This document shows positions 43,196 to 51,689 of a DNA stretch of 64,000 nucleotides, in pieces. The DNA is from Shimia haliotis (GTDB lineage Bacteria; Pseudomonadota; Alphaproteobacteria; Rhodobacterales; Rhodobacteraceae): positions 248,001 to 312,000 of the forward strand of contig NZ_FOSZ01000005.1 in assembly GCF_900114415.1 (NCBI RefSeq). The letters run 5' to 3'. Under the pieces are notes generated by a model. That model did not search any database. It was not told the origin of the DNA and saw nothing but the letters and a program-made list of their open reading frames with translations. The position numbers and the translations under genes are program-made. Position 1 is the stretch's first letter. Every line of letters begins with the position of its first letter.

Positions 43196-43288
43196 ATGAC
43201 AAAGTTTCCGGCGGTCTTTTCCGTGCAAACCTTGCGCTCGCTTTGCTCCCGTCCAACCGGAGGAGGCCATGCTGTTGCATTGCGCTAG
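43196..43288 (+). CDS. Possible 30-residue leader ORF
   Basis: Starts MTKFPAVFSVQTLRS, ends with TAG at 43286-43288. GGAGGG precedes the ATG, with short spacing (3 bases after GGAGG). The translation looks unlike a folded protein. Its stop lies 20 bases past the start of the next ORF, so it may serve to bring ribosomes through the riboswitch-controlled site. Speculative. Confidence 0.3.
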   Translation: MTKFPAVFSVQTLRSLCSRPTGGGHAVALR

Positions 43289-43346
43289 ACTTGAAATTCG
43301 GATGCCGCGCTCTCGCGCCGACGCACCTTTTTTGGGGGTGCACTAA
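43269..43346 (+). CDS. Possible 25-residue leader ORF
   Basis: Starts MLLHCARLEIRM and ends VH followed by TAA (43344-43346). GGAGGAGG lies directly upstream, inside the preceding ORF, with 5 bases between GGAGG and the ATG. Its stop overlaps the start of the next ORF as TAATG. No family resemblance; perhaps a translational relay only. Confidence 0.3.
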   Translation: MLLHCARLEIRMPRSRADAPFLGVH

Positions 43347-43477
43347 TGCGGGCTGCCAAAACACCGACTTCGCGCCCTTCGCTGCGATGCCTCACAGAAC
43401 TTAGCCTGCCGATCCTGATAGCTGGCGCTCTTGTTGTCTCGGCCATCCTCTGGCTTGCCATATATGCGGTGCTTTGA
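43346..43477 (+). CDS. 43-residue single-pass membrane protein
   Basis: Starts MRAAKTPTSRPSLRC and carries one long hydrophobic segment (LPILIAGALVVSAILWLAIYAVL) at residues 21-43, with the C-terminus directly after it. Its stop TGA is immediately followed by the ATG of the ABC ATPase, so the two are coupled. It is similar in position and size to small membrane partners of other cobalt importers (CbiN, CbtB), but shares no recognised motif with them. It may be a structural subunit. Confidence 0.55.
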   Translation: MRAAKTPTSRPSLRCLTELSLPILIAGALVVSAILWLAIYAVL

Positions 43478-44236
43478 ATGTCGTCGGTTCTTGAACTTCG
43501 CAACCTTGCGCTCGGCTACCGCGACCTGACCCTGTTTCGCGGCCTGTCCATGGACATCGAGTCCGGCTCCACTCTGGCGGTCCTAGGCGCCAATGGATCA
43601 GGCAAAAGCACCTTCGTCAAAATGTTGCTCGGCCTGATTGATCCGCTGGCGGGAAACCTGAACTGGACACAGGGCAAACCAAGAGAGATCGGCTATCTGG
43701 CGCAAATGACCGAATTTGACCGTCGTTTTCCGATCCGGGTGCGCGATCTTGCTGCGATGGGCGCATGGCGCGGATTTGGCCTGCGCCGCGGCTTGGACGC
43801 CGCGGCCCAGAAACGTGTCTCTGCGGCTTTGGATGAGGCCGGTGTTCTCGACATTGCAGACCGCCCTTTGCACCAACTGTCCGGTGGCCAATTGCAACGC
43901 GCGCTTTTTGCCCGTGTCATCATGCAGGATGCGCCGCTGATCCTTTTGGATGAACCGTTCGCAGCCGTCGACCAAAGCACCGAAGCCCATCTTTTGTCGA
44001 TCATCCGCCGGTGGCGGGCCGAAGGCCGCGCCGTGGTCTTGGTTGTGCACGATCTCTCCTCCGTACTTGATCATTGCAGCCACGCGCTGCTGCTCGGAGG
44101 TCAGGAAGCGGCCTATGGTACCGTCAAAGACGTGCTCACTCCCGCCCGCTTGGTGGCACAGGGCTATATGTCCGAGAGTCAGGCGTCCTGGATGTTCCGA
44201 AGCCCCACGCCGATGCAGGAGGCCGCACATGTTTGA
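43478..44236 (+). CDS. Metal ABC importer, ATP-binding subunit (ZnuC/MntA-like)
   Basis: 252 residues. Walker A VLGANGSGKST (32-42), the Q-loop YLAQMTEFDRRFP, the signature LSGGQLQRALFAR, Walker B PLILLDEPFAAVD and the H-loop VVLVVHDLSS are all intact. The sequence type belongs to the Zn/Mn importer cluster A-I. ATG 43478 directly follows the small ORF stop. It overlaps the permease start by 8 bases. A B12 riboswitch upstream puts it under cobalamin control, hinting at cobalt rather than zinc. Confidence 0.92.
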   Translation: MSSVLELRNLALGYRDLTLFRGLSMDIESGSTLAVLGANGSGKSTFVKMLLGLIDPLAGNLNWTQGKPREIGYLAQMTEFDRRFPIRVRDLAAMGAWRGFGLRRGLDAAAQKRVSAALDEAGVLDIADRPLHQLSGGQLQRALFARVIMQDAPLILLDEPFAAVDQSTEAHLLSIIRRWRAEGRAVVLVVHDLSSVLDHCSHALLLGGQEAAYGTVKDVLTPARLVAQGYMSESQASWMFRSPTPMQEAAHV

Positions 44237-45131
44237 ACTCTTGCAGGAAATGTGGAGCTTCGCCTTCATGCGCCGCGCCTTTGTCGTGACCACCGTTTTG
44301 TCCGCATCGGTCGCCCCCGTCGGCGCCTTTTTGGTTCTGCGCCGTCTGTCTTTGGCCGGTGAAGCCATGGCCCACGCGATCACGCCTGGCATTGTCATCG
44401 GTTTCGTGTCCGCCGGCCTGTCGGTTATGTCCCTCCTGATTGGCGGCCTGATTGCAGGTGTCGGCGTGGCAATCCTGACCGCGTTTCTCGCACGTCGCAC
44501 CATTTTGCGCAGTGACGCGAGTCTCGCGTCGCTCTATCTGATCGCGCTGGCGGTCGGCATTTTCATTCTCTCGGCCGCCGGCTCCGCCGTACCGCTCAAA
44601 AGCTTCCTTTTTGGCTCCATTCTTGGCATCGACGATCCATCAATGTTGTTGGTCGGGGGCGTCGCCACCGTCACACTTGTGTCCTTCGCGTTTCTTCTGC
44701 GCCCCCTGATTGTCAGTACCTGCGATCCGGTTTTCTTCGAAACCCAGACGCGCCGCCCTTGGCTTGTTGATCAGGGTTTTATGCTCTTGCTGGTGCTGAA
44801 CCTTCTCGCGGCATTCAAAACACTTGGCACGCTCATGGCCGTTGGCCTCATGATCTTGCCAGCCACCGCCGCGCGGTATTGGGCAAGCACGATCACGGCA
44901 CAGCTTATCCTCGGCTTTATCTTTGCCGTGTCCAGCTGCTGGATCGGCCTGACTCTGTCTTACTTGTTCCCTGAAACCCCGTCTGGCCCCGCAATTGTTT
45001 TGGTCGCCGGCGGGTTCTTTCTGGTTTCCGCAGTTGTCGGCCCGCTCGGCTTTGGCCGCCAACTCCGCAAACCCTCCGTTTCCAAAGACGCCCCGGTTGC
45101 GACAATTCAACAGGAAGAGAAAGCACAATGA
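44229..45131 (+). CDS. Metal ABC importer permease (ZnuB/MntB-like)
   Basis: 300 residues, ABC-3 family permease with eight or nine hydrophobic segments, including PVGAFLVLRRLSLAGEAMAHAITPGIVIGF (the coupling-helix region with conserved Arg/Leu/Gly), ILRSDASLASLYLIALAVGIFIL and GLMILPATAARYW. It overlaps the ATPase gene by 8 bases and the binding-protein gene by 4 (ATGA). The C-terminal tail after residue 285 is polar. Transports divalent metal ions across the inner membrane with the ATPase and binding protein. Confidence 0.92.
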   Translation: MFELLQEMWSFAFMRRAFVVTTVLSASVAPVGAFLVLRRLSLAGEAMAHAITPGIVIGFVSAGLSVMSLLIGGLIAGVGVAILTAFLARRTILRSDASLASLYLIALAVGIFILSAAGSAVPLKSFLFGSILGIDDPSMLLVGGVATVTLVSFAFLLRPLIVSTCDPVFFETQTRRPWLVDQGFMLLLVLNLLAAFKTLGTLMAVGLMILPATAARYWASTITAQLILGFIFAVSSCWIGLTLSYLFPETPSGPAIVLVAGGFFLVSAVVGPLGFGRQLRKPSVSKDAPVATIQQEEKAQ

Positions 45132-46021
45132 CCCTGATGAAATCCGTTTTTGCCTGTGTGACCGCCACCTCGATCGCGCTCAGCGCCCTTCCGGCAGCGG
45201 CCCAAGACAATCTGAAAATCGTCGCCAGCTTTTCCATCTTGGGTGATATGGTTGAGCAGGTCGTCGGCGATCTGGCGAGCGTGACAACAATCGTCGGCCC
45301 TGACGCGGATGCGCATGTTTATCAGCCATCCGTGGCAGACGCCAAATCGGTGGCTCAGGCCGACATTATCTTTGTGAACGGGCTCGGCTTTGAAACCTGG
45401 TCCGATACCCTGATTGCAGAATCCGGCACCACAGCGGATGTCCATGTTGCGACAACGGGGATCACACCGGTCAAAGTGGACGGTGCCATCGACCCGCATG
45501 CGTGGAATTCACTGCTGAACGGAGTCATCTATGTGACCAATGTGGCGGACACCCTTAAAGCAGCCCTCCCCGACCACGCCGACGAAATTTCTGCCAACGC
45601 AGCCGCCTACATCGCCAAGCTCGAAGCGTTGGATACCACAACGAAAGCCAAGCTCGCGGAATTGGCCGATAACCGCCGCACCGTCGTGACCGCGCATGAT
45701 GCGTTTGGTTACCTGGCAGAGGCTTATGGCCTGACTTTCCTTGCCCCCGTTGGCATCGACACAGAGGCGGAACCTTCGGCCAAAGACCTTGCCGTTCTGA
45801 TCCGTCAGATCAAATCCGAAGGAGTCGCGGCCCTATTCGTTGAAAACATCACCAGCCCCGCGTTGATCAAACAGGTATCCGACGAAACCGGCATCGATAT
45901 TGGCGGGCGTCTGTTCTCAGACGCCCTGTCCGAGCGCGGCGGCCCTGCCACAAGCTACCTCGCGATGTTTGAACACAACTTGAGCACTTTGCTGACGGCT
46001 CTTTCTGACAGCAACAGCTGA
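45128..46021 (+). CDS. Metal ABC importer, periplasmic binding protein (TroA/ZnuA family)
   Basis: 297 residues with signal peptide (cleaved after AAAQ) and the cluster A-I binding fold. The four metal ligands are readable: His63 (DADAHVYQP), His124 (IDPHAWN), His190 (TAHDAFGY) and Asp265 (RLFSDALSE). His at the third position is the zinc-type set; manganese and iron types mostly have Glu there. The His-rich loop of many ZnuA proteins, between the first and second ligands, is absent. Cobalt(II) can use the same ligand set. Coupled to the permease by ATGA. Confidence 0.93.
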   Translation: MTLMKSVFACVTATSIALSALPAAAQDNLKIVASFSILGDMVEQVVGDLASVTTIVGPDADAHVYQPSVADAKSVAQADIIFVNGLGFETWSDTLIAESGTTADVHVATTGITPVKVDGAIDPHAWNSLLNGVIYVTNVADTLKAALPDHADEISANAAAYIAKLEALDTTTKAKLAELADNRRTVVTAHDAFGYLAEAYGLTFLAPVGIDTEAEPSAKDLAVLIRQIKSEGVAALFVENITSPALIKQVSDETGIDIGGRLFSDALSERGGPATSYLAMFEHNLSTLLTALSDSNS

Positions 46022-46034
46022 TCCACTCTTCTGT

Positions 46035-46068
46035 GGGGGCGGTCATGTCTGTGCCGCCCCTCAATTCT
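46035..46068 (+). terminator. Possible terminator after the metal importer
   Basis: GGGGCGG (46036-46042) pairs with CCGCCCC (46054-46060) around an 11-base loop. The tail TCAATTCT has few T, so efficiency is doubtful. Confidence 0.4.
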
Positions 46069-46113
46069 AAGCCTGCCCTTCCCTCGGCCGCCGGCCTGCC
46101 CTACATATCCCCC

Positions 46114-46356
46114 ATGACCCCACTCGCCCATATTGCTGCTTTGCCAGTTCGCGCATATCGCCTGCTCTTCAGCCCTTGGGTCGGGTTCAATTGCCGCTAT
46201 CAGCCGACATGTTCCGCCTACGCGCTGGAAGCGCTGGAAAACCACGGAGCGATCAAAGGAAGCTGGCTCACTCTGCGCCGGATCGGCAGGTGCCACCCCT
46301 TGGGCGGAAGCGGGTATGACCCTGTTCCGCCCTCTTGCAACCATGACGACTCCTAG
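46114..46356 (+). CDS. yidD: Membrane insertion factor YidD
   Basis: 80 residues. Small amphipathic-helix protein that raises the efficiency of YidC-dependent insertion. Motif: [26 protein letters not shown] with its three cysteines, then [32 protein letters not shown] 46114 is used by family length. It is separated from yidC (49878) by three genes rather than being adjacent as in many bacteria. Confidence 0.93.
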   Translation: MTPLAHIAALPVRAYRLLFSPWVGFNCRYQPTCSAYALEALENHGAIKGSWLTLRRIGRCHPLGGSGYDPVPPSCNHDDS

Positions 46357-46419
46357 ACCGATAGACAATCCGGCATCTGCGCATTAGCATTGTCCTCATT
46401 TTGAAACTTGGAGGTTCCC

Positions 46420-46923
46420 GTGCGTATTTTTAAAACCGCAATTGCTGCCCTTTTCGCCACACTCATTGCTGCCCCCGCTTTCGCTGACAAATTTGTCGGC
46501 TATGGCGCTGTCGAAGGCTGGAATGTCTACGTGGACACGGAAAAAAAGAGCTGTATGATCGAGACCAAGGATGATCTCGACAACGTTGTGCAAATGGGCC
46601 TCACCGAAGAAAGAGATGTCGCCTACATTGGTATCTTTACCAAGGACAAGACCGACATTCAGCGCGGTTTCAAAAAAGAAGTCGCCATCCTACTTGGTGA
46701 AAACGTGTATCTCGGCGAAGCCACCGGCATGCGTGGCAACATCACCAAGGGCTACAGCGGCGGTTACGTCCTTACCGATAATCCTCAGGTGATCGAAGAC
46801 ATTGCCAAGGAGCGCGTGATGGTCGTGTTTCCCGAAGAAGAGTTTTCCTTCATTGTGAACCTTGACGGCACATACAAGGCTCTTGAGTTGGCCCGCGAAT
46901 GTACCCAAGCGCAAATGAACTGA
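46420..46923 (+). CDS. Exported protein of unknown function
   Basis: 167 residues, not recognised. GTG 46420 starts a signal peptide (MRIFKTAIAALFATLIAAPAFA), with GGAGG 6 bases upstream. The mature part has many acidic and Lys residues, one motif KKSCMIETKDDLDN and one Cys near the end (ARECTQA), possibly a disulfide. Two alternating strands such as VAYIGIFTKDK suggest a small alpha/beta domain. Neighbours give no hint beyond envelope location. A terminator follows. Confidence 0.65.
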   Translation: MRIFKTAIAALFATLIAAPAFADKFVGYGAVEGWNVYVDTEKKSCMIETKDDLDNVVQMGLTEERDVAYIGIFTKDKTDIQRGFKKEVAILLGENVYLGEATGMRGNITKGYSGGYVLTDNPQVIEDIAKERVMVVFPEEEFSFIVNLDGTYKALELARECTQAQMN

Positions 46924-46953
46924 CGACCGTCACGATCGAACAATTCAAGCCGA

Positions 46954-46980
46954 GCCGCATCCCCATGGGTGCGGCCTTTT
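46954..46980 (+). terminator. Terminator of the exported protein gene
   Basis: GCCGCA and CCC pair with GGG and TGCGGC around CAT with one bulged base, followed by CTTTTCC. It starts 30 bases after the stop codon. Confidence 0.75.
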
Positions 46981-47284
46981 CCTTCTTAGGGGAATCACCG
47001 AAGGCCGGTTCGCGACTAAGCTGCAAAACCCCGCGCCCAAAAGGTTAACAGCCGCATAGGATTCTCCGCCAACGCAGCCGATTTCATGGCAGGACTTCGC
47101 TATCCACAGCGCACACGGCAGGGAATCGCAGCTTTTTGGCACTCTTGCACAAATGCAATTTCCTGAATTTTTTAATAAATATGACCCAACCCAAGAAACG
47201 CCGCGCCAAAAGTTTCGTTCGACCGCACCGCAACCAAGCTGGTCTGTGATTGACCGCCGAGTTGTAAGTCACGTAAGGCAAGAC
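46981..47284 (+). other. Region upstream of ttcA
   Basis: 304 bases. The ttcA frame is open back to ATG 47153, so up to 44 extra N-terminal residues are possible; they show no family sequence and start with [16 protein letters not shown]. No other gene is seen. A ttcA promoter is expected around 47050-47150; a CTTGCA at 47154 is not paired with a convincing -10. Confidence 0.4.
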
Positions 47285-48154
47285 ATGCTTGATGATCTTG
47301 ACGATATTCACCCGCTCTTTCACGGCGCGCCTTCTTCGGCCTCTTTCAAGAAGCTGCGCAAACGAATTGTCCGACAAACCCGCGAAGCCATCGAACAGTA
47401 TGGGATGATCCAACGCGGCACGCGCTGGCTGGTTTGCCTGTCCGGTGGCAAAGACAGCTACACCCTGCTCGCGGTATTGCATGAACTCAAATGGCGCGGC
47501 CTTCTGCCTGTGGATCTACTGGCATGTAACCTGGATCAGGGCCAACCAGGGTTTCCGGCAACCGTGCTGCCCGAATTTCTGAAAAAAATGCAGGTTCCGC
47601 ATCGAATCGAATATCAGGACACCTACTCGATCGTCAAAGACAAGGTGCCCGCCGGACGCACCTATTGTGCGCTCTGCTCCCGATTGCGACGCGGAAATCT
47701 TTACCGTATCGCCCGCGAGGAAGGCTGCTCTGCTGTTGTTCTCGGCCATCACCGCGACGACATTCTTGAAACCTTCTTTATGAACCTGTTCCATGGTGGA
47801 CGCCTCGCAACGATGCCGCCGAAACTCGTCAACGAAGAGGGCGATCTCTTCGTCTACCGCCCCCTCGCTCATGTCGCCGAAGCCGACTGCGAAAAGTTCG
47901 CCAAGTCCATGAATTACCCGATTATTCCCTGCGACCTTTGCGGATCACAGGATGGTCTGCAACGCCAACAGGTCAAGCAGATCCTCGATCAATGGGAACG
48001 CAACAGCCCGGGACGGCGACAGGTTATGTTCCGTGCGCTCACCAACGTGCGCCCGTCGCATATGCTGGACCCGAAGCTTTTCGATTTCGCCGGTTTGTTA
48101 ACAAACTCATTCAAATTTGAAGAAAAGGATGGGGACGTTCCGCTGCTTCGTTAA
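47285..48154 (+). CDS. ttcA: tRNA 2-thiocytidine(32) synthetase
   Basis: 289 residues. Thiolates C32 of some tRNAs using ATP and an iron-sulfur cluster. The PP-loop SGGKDSYT is at 53-60. The cluster cysteines are CALC (C128, C131) and CDLC (C216, C219), the latter within [11 protein letters not shown], typical of TtcA. ATG 47285 ([12 protein letters not shown]) is chosen on family length and an AAGG 7 bases upstream; an ATG at 47153 would add 44 residues. GGDEF/EAL gene follows 60 bases later on the same strand. Confidence 0.93.
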   Translation: MLDDLDDIHPLFHGAPSSASFKKLRKRIVRQTREAIEQYGMIQRGTRWLVCLSGGKDSYTLLAVLHELKWRGLLPVDLLACNLDQGQPGFPATVLPEFLKKMQVPHRIEYQDTYSIVKDKVPAGRTYCALCSRLRRGNLYRIAREEGCSAVVLGHHRDDILETFFMNLFHGGRLATMPPKLVNEEGDLFVYRPLAHVAEADCEKFAKSMNYPIIPCDLCGSQDGLQRQQVKQILDQWERNSPGRRQVMFRALTNVRPSHMLDPKLFDFAGLLTNSFKFEEKDGDVPLLR

Positions 48155-48214
48155 CCCCGGAATGAGAAAACTCACGTAAGCTCCTCACCGACTATACCTT
48201 GATCAGGAAGCCTC

Positions 48215-49759
48215 ATGCCGGCAAAACTCATCAGATCATTGAAGTCCACTGATGGACGGGAATTTCTGCGCCGCCGCGTGTTCCCTGCGTCTATTCCTTT
48301 TCTGACTTTGGCTTTTTGGATGGCGTTTGGTGAGTATGGCCTTCTGCTGGCAGCCACCGTGCTGCCCCTGCCTTTCCTTCTGGCACCCCTAGGCGACAGC
48401 GCTGCCTCCTCTGGGGAAGAGGCGGATTTTGACGGCCTGACCGGCTTGCTTTTGCAGTCTGCGCTGGAACGCCGGATGGACGCCCAAATGGCGCATCTTG
48501 CCGAAGTCGGCAACGCTTCTGTGTGTTTTTCGATCAAGATCGACAGCTTTGCCCGCCTGCGGGAAAACCATGGCGATCAAACCGCAGAAGAAGTGCTGCG
48601 TGTGCTCGCCAACCGCATCCGCGAGGCACTGCGCACCAAAGACATCGTTGCCCGTTCGGGCGACAGCGCCTTTCTGGTTTCGCTTGATCCGGTGCCGCAC
48701 CTTGATCTGGAAACCGCGATCACAATGGCCAAGCGTTTTCAAGGAAGCATCGAAGAGGCGATCCCGCTCCAGATGGCATCAATCTATGTCACCTGCTCGG
48801 TCGGCTTTTGTCTGTCATCGCGCCTGAACCGACCAAGCGCCACAGCGATGATCCAAGGCGCCGAGATGGCCATGTCCGAGGCGCGTCTGTCCGGCCCGTC
48901 CAGTATCCGCGCTTATACCGCCGACATGGGCCGCAAGGTGATATCGCGCCGTAAAACGCAATCTGAGGCCGCCCGCACCCTGCAAAAAGATCAAATCAAG
49001 GCTTGGTTCCAGCCGCAGATTTCCACAGACACCGGCGAAGTGACCGGTTTCGAAGTTCTGGCCCGTTGGGAGCACCCCGAACGCGGAATTTTGGCTCCGG
49101 TCCAGTTCCTCGATGTACTGAACCAGACCGGCCAGATGGGCGAACTTGCCGACCTGATGACCAGACAGGCACTTAATGCGGTACGGGCATGGGATGACGC
49201 GGGTTTGCACGTGCCTTGCGTTGGCGTGAATTTTGCCGGAGATGAACTGCGCAGCCCAACACTGGTGGACCGTATTCACTGGGAACTGGACCGCAACGAA
49301 CTGGACGCAAGCAGACTTGGCATCGAAGTTCTTGAAAGCGTGATTGCCGGAACGCCCGACGACATGGTGGTGCGCAACGTCGAAGCAATCGCAAAACTCG
49401 GTTGTAACATTGATCTTGATGATTTCGGCACAGGCCATGCCTCGATTTCTTCGATTCGCCGTCTGCCGGTGAAACGCATCAAGATTGACCGGTCTTTCGT
49501 CACCAACGTCGACCGCGACACTGATCAGCAACGCATGATCGCCGCCATCGTCACCATGGCAGAACGTCTTGATCTGTCGACCCTCGCAGAAGGCGTTGAA
49601 AACGCGGCGGAGCACGCGATGCTCTCACAATTGGGATGCGCTCATGTGCAAGGGTTCGGCATTGCCCGCCCCATGCCGTTTGACGACACCATTTCATGGA
49701 TGGAAGAGCACAAAGCAAAACTAGGCCCCGCCCTCCAGATCGGGCAAAAGTCCAACTGA
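48215..49759 (+). CDS. c-di-GMP phosphodiesterase (EAL) with degenerate GGDEF
   Basis: 514 residues. One or two N-terminal hydrophobic helices (about 28-58) anchor it. A GGDEF-like domain (about 72-235) carries RSGDSAF (147-153) where active diguanylate cyclases have RxGGDEF, so it is probably inactive and perhaps sensory. The EAL domain (about 260-500) has FEVLARW (Glu280 in the EVL version), VNFAGDEL (Asn), the loop LDDFGTGHAS, RIKIDRSFV (Lys) and LAEGVEN (Glu), so the catalytic residues look intact. It hydrolyses c-di-GMP, relevant to surface attachment and perhaps to the tad pilus 6 kb away. Confidence 0.93.
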   Translation: MPAKLIRSLKSTDGREFLRRRVFPASIPFLTLAFWMAFGEYGLLLAATVLPLPFLLAPLGDSAASSGEEADFDGLTGLLLQSALERRMDAQMAHLAEVGNASVCFSIKIDSFARLRENHGDQTAEEVLRVLANRIREALRTKDIVARSGDSAFLVSLDPVPHLDLETAITMAKRFQGSIEEAIPLQMASIYVTCSVGFCLSSRLNRPSATAMIQGAEMAMSEARLSGPSSIRAYTADMGRKVISRRKTQSEAARTLQKDQIKAWFQPQISTDTGEVTGFEVLARWEHPERGILAPVQFLDVLNQTGQMGELADLMTRQALNAVRAWDDAGLHVPCVGVNFAGDELRSPTLVDRIHWELDRNELDASRLGIEVLESVIAGTPDDMVVRNVEAIAKLGCNIDLDDFGTGHASISSIRRLPVKRIKIDRSFVTNVDRDTDQQRMIAAIVTMAERLDLSTLAEGVENAAEHAMLSQLGCAHVQGFGIARPMPFDDTISWMEEHKAKLGPALQIGQKSN

Positions 49760-49877
49760 CCCAAGAATCCCTGACAAACCTTGCCTACAAGCGGCTCCAC
49801 CGGCGGAATCCACTTGACCTTTGCCCCCCATCTCTGTTGAACCTCCCCAACGTTTCAACGACAGATGGCAAGTGGCA

Positions 49878-51689
49878 ATGGACGATCAGAACAAGAACCT
49901 CATTCTCGCGACGGCGCTCAGCTTTGGCGTCATCCTGATCTGGTTCCTCCTGTTTCCGCCCCCCGAAGCGGTCGAAGACCCCAACGCGCTCCCTGTGGCA
50001 GAAGCCACAGTGCCCGCCGCGCCAACTGCGTCTGGTACACCAGCGGCAACAACGCAGGCGGGCGGCGTCACCGAGGAAGCCACCGAAGTGGCCGATGCGC
50101 CACGCGTGGATATTGCCACCGATCGCCTGTCCGGCTCGATCTCTTTGCAGGGTGGCCGGATCGACGACCTGAAACTCAACGACTACCGCGATACGCTGGA
50201 CGAGGACTCGCCCATCGTATCCTTCCTGACGCCAAGCGGTGAGCCAAACGCGTATTATGCGCTTTACGGTTGGGCACCTGGTGCAGGTCTCACCCCCGAT
50301 CAGGTTCCCGGCGCCAACACACTGTGGACAGTTGAGGGCAACGACACCCTGACCACCGATGCCCCCATCGTTCTTGCGTGGGACAACGGCAACGGCCAGG
50401 TTTTCCGCCGTACAATCTCGGTGGATGACAACTATCTTTTCACCGTCAAACAAAGCGTCGAGAACAACGGCTCCAGCACCATTTCCCTCGCGCCCTACGG
50501 TACATTGACCCGCCACGGCGAACCTGCAGACATGAAGAACTTCTTCATTCTGCACGAAGGGGCGATGCGTCAGGGTGAAAAAGAACGCAACGACATCGAC
50601 TATTCCGATATCGCCGACTTTGGCGCGGACCCCGTATGGGGACGCAGAGCCGAAGCAGAAGAAGTCTCCTCCAACGGCTGGATGGGTTTCACTGACCATT
50701 ATTGGATGGCGATGATGATCCCGCAGTCGGATCAACCCTTCACCTCTGTATTCCGCTACAGCGACAGCCACGACACATATGAAGCCATCGCGCGTTTCCC
50801 GACCATGTCGGTTGAGGCCGGCCAAAGCGCCGAAATCGACAGCCGCTTGTTTGCGGGTGCAAAAGAATGGTCAACCATTCGCGACTACGAGAAAAACCAA
50901 GGCATCTTCCGCTTCCTCGACACCATCGACTGGGGTTGGTTCTTCTTCCTGACCAAACCGATCTTTGCCCTGCTGCATTGGCTGAACGCCATGATCGGCA
51001 ACATGGGCTGGGCGATCATCGCCCTGACTGTGATCCTCAAGATCATCGTTTTCCCGCTGGCGTACAAATCCTACGCCTCCATGGCGAAGATGAAGGAACT
51101 TCAGCCACAGATGGAAAAGCTCAAGGAAGCTGCGGGCGACGACCGCCAGAAGATGCAGCAATCCATGATGGAGCTCTACAAGAAGGAAAAGGTCAATCCA
51201 GCTGCCGGCTGTCTGCCGATCCTGATCCAGATTCCGATCTTCTTCTCGCTCTATAAGGTGATTTTCGTCACGCTCGAACTCCGCCACGCGCCATGGTTCG
51301 GCTGGATCACCGACCTGTCGATGCCCGATCCCTCCTCGATCTTCAACCTGTTCGGCCTTCTACCGTTTGTGATTGGCGATCTTGGTTTCTTCGAAATCTT
51401 CAGCCTCGGCATCCTGCCGATCCTGCTGGGTATTTCGATGTGGCTGCAACAGAAACTGAATCCGGCCCCCACCGATCCGACCCAGCAAATGATCTTTGCA
51501 TGGATGCCGTGGGTCTTCATGTTCATGCTCGGCAGCTTTGCCTCCGGTCTGGTTGTCTACTGGATCACCAACAACGTCATCACTTTCGTGCAGCAGTATG
51601 CGATCATGCGTCAGCACGGCTACAAGCCTGACGTCTTTGGCAACATCAGGTCGAGCTTCAAGAAAAAGCCCAAGGAGGACGCCAAGTAA
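49878..51689 (+). CDS. yidC: Membrane protein insertase YidC
   Basis: 603 residues. N-terminal signal-anchor helix (LILATALSFGVILIWFLLF), a Pro/Ala/Thr-rich linker, the large periplasmic P1 domain (about 70-345), and the conserved C-terminal 60KD_IMP domain (about 365-590) with MGWAIIALTVILKIIVFPLAYKSY, ASMAKMKELQPQMEKLKE and PAAGCLPILIQIPIFFSLYKV. It inserts membrane proteins alone or with Sec. ATG 49878 is used. MOSC protein starts one base before the stop (TAATG). Confidence 0.97.
   Translation: MDDQNKNLILATALSFGVILIWFLLFPPPEAVEDPNALPVAEATVPAAPTASGTPAATTQAGGVTEEATEVADAPRVDIATDRLSGSISLQGGRIDDLKLNDYRDTLDEDSPIVSFLTPSGEPNAYYALYGWAPGAGLTPDQVPGANTLWTVEGNDTLTTDAPIVLAWDNGNGQVFRRTISVDDNYLFTVKQSVENNGSSTISLAPYGTLTRHGEPADMKNFFILHEGAMRQGEKERNDIDYSDIADFGADPVWGRRAEAEEVSSNGWMGFTDHYWMAMMIPQSDQPFTSVFRYSDSHDTYEAIARFPTMSVEAGQSAEIDSRLFAGAKEWSTIRDYEKNQGIFRFLDTIDWGWFFFLTKPIFALLHWLNAMIGNMGWAIIALTVILKIIVFPLAYKSYASMAKMKELQPQMEKLKEAAGDDRQKMQQSMMELYKKEKVNPAAGCLPILIQIPIFFSLYKVIFVTLELRHAPWFGWITDLSMPDPSSIFNLFGLLPFVIGDLGFFEIFSLGILPILLGISMWLQQKLNPAPTDPTQQMIFAWMPWVFMFMLGSFASGLVVYWITNNVITFVQQYAIMRQHGYKPDVFGNIRSSFKKKPKEDAK

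Noticed and set aside
43171..43477. Zur box in front of the metal importer
   Set aside because: No palindromic Zur-type sequence was found; the B12 riboswitch is the visible regulator.
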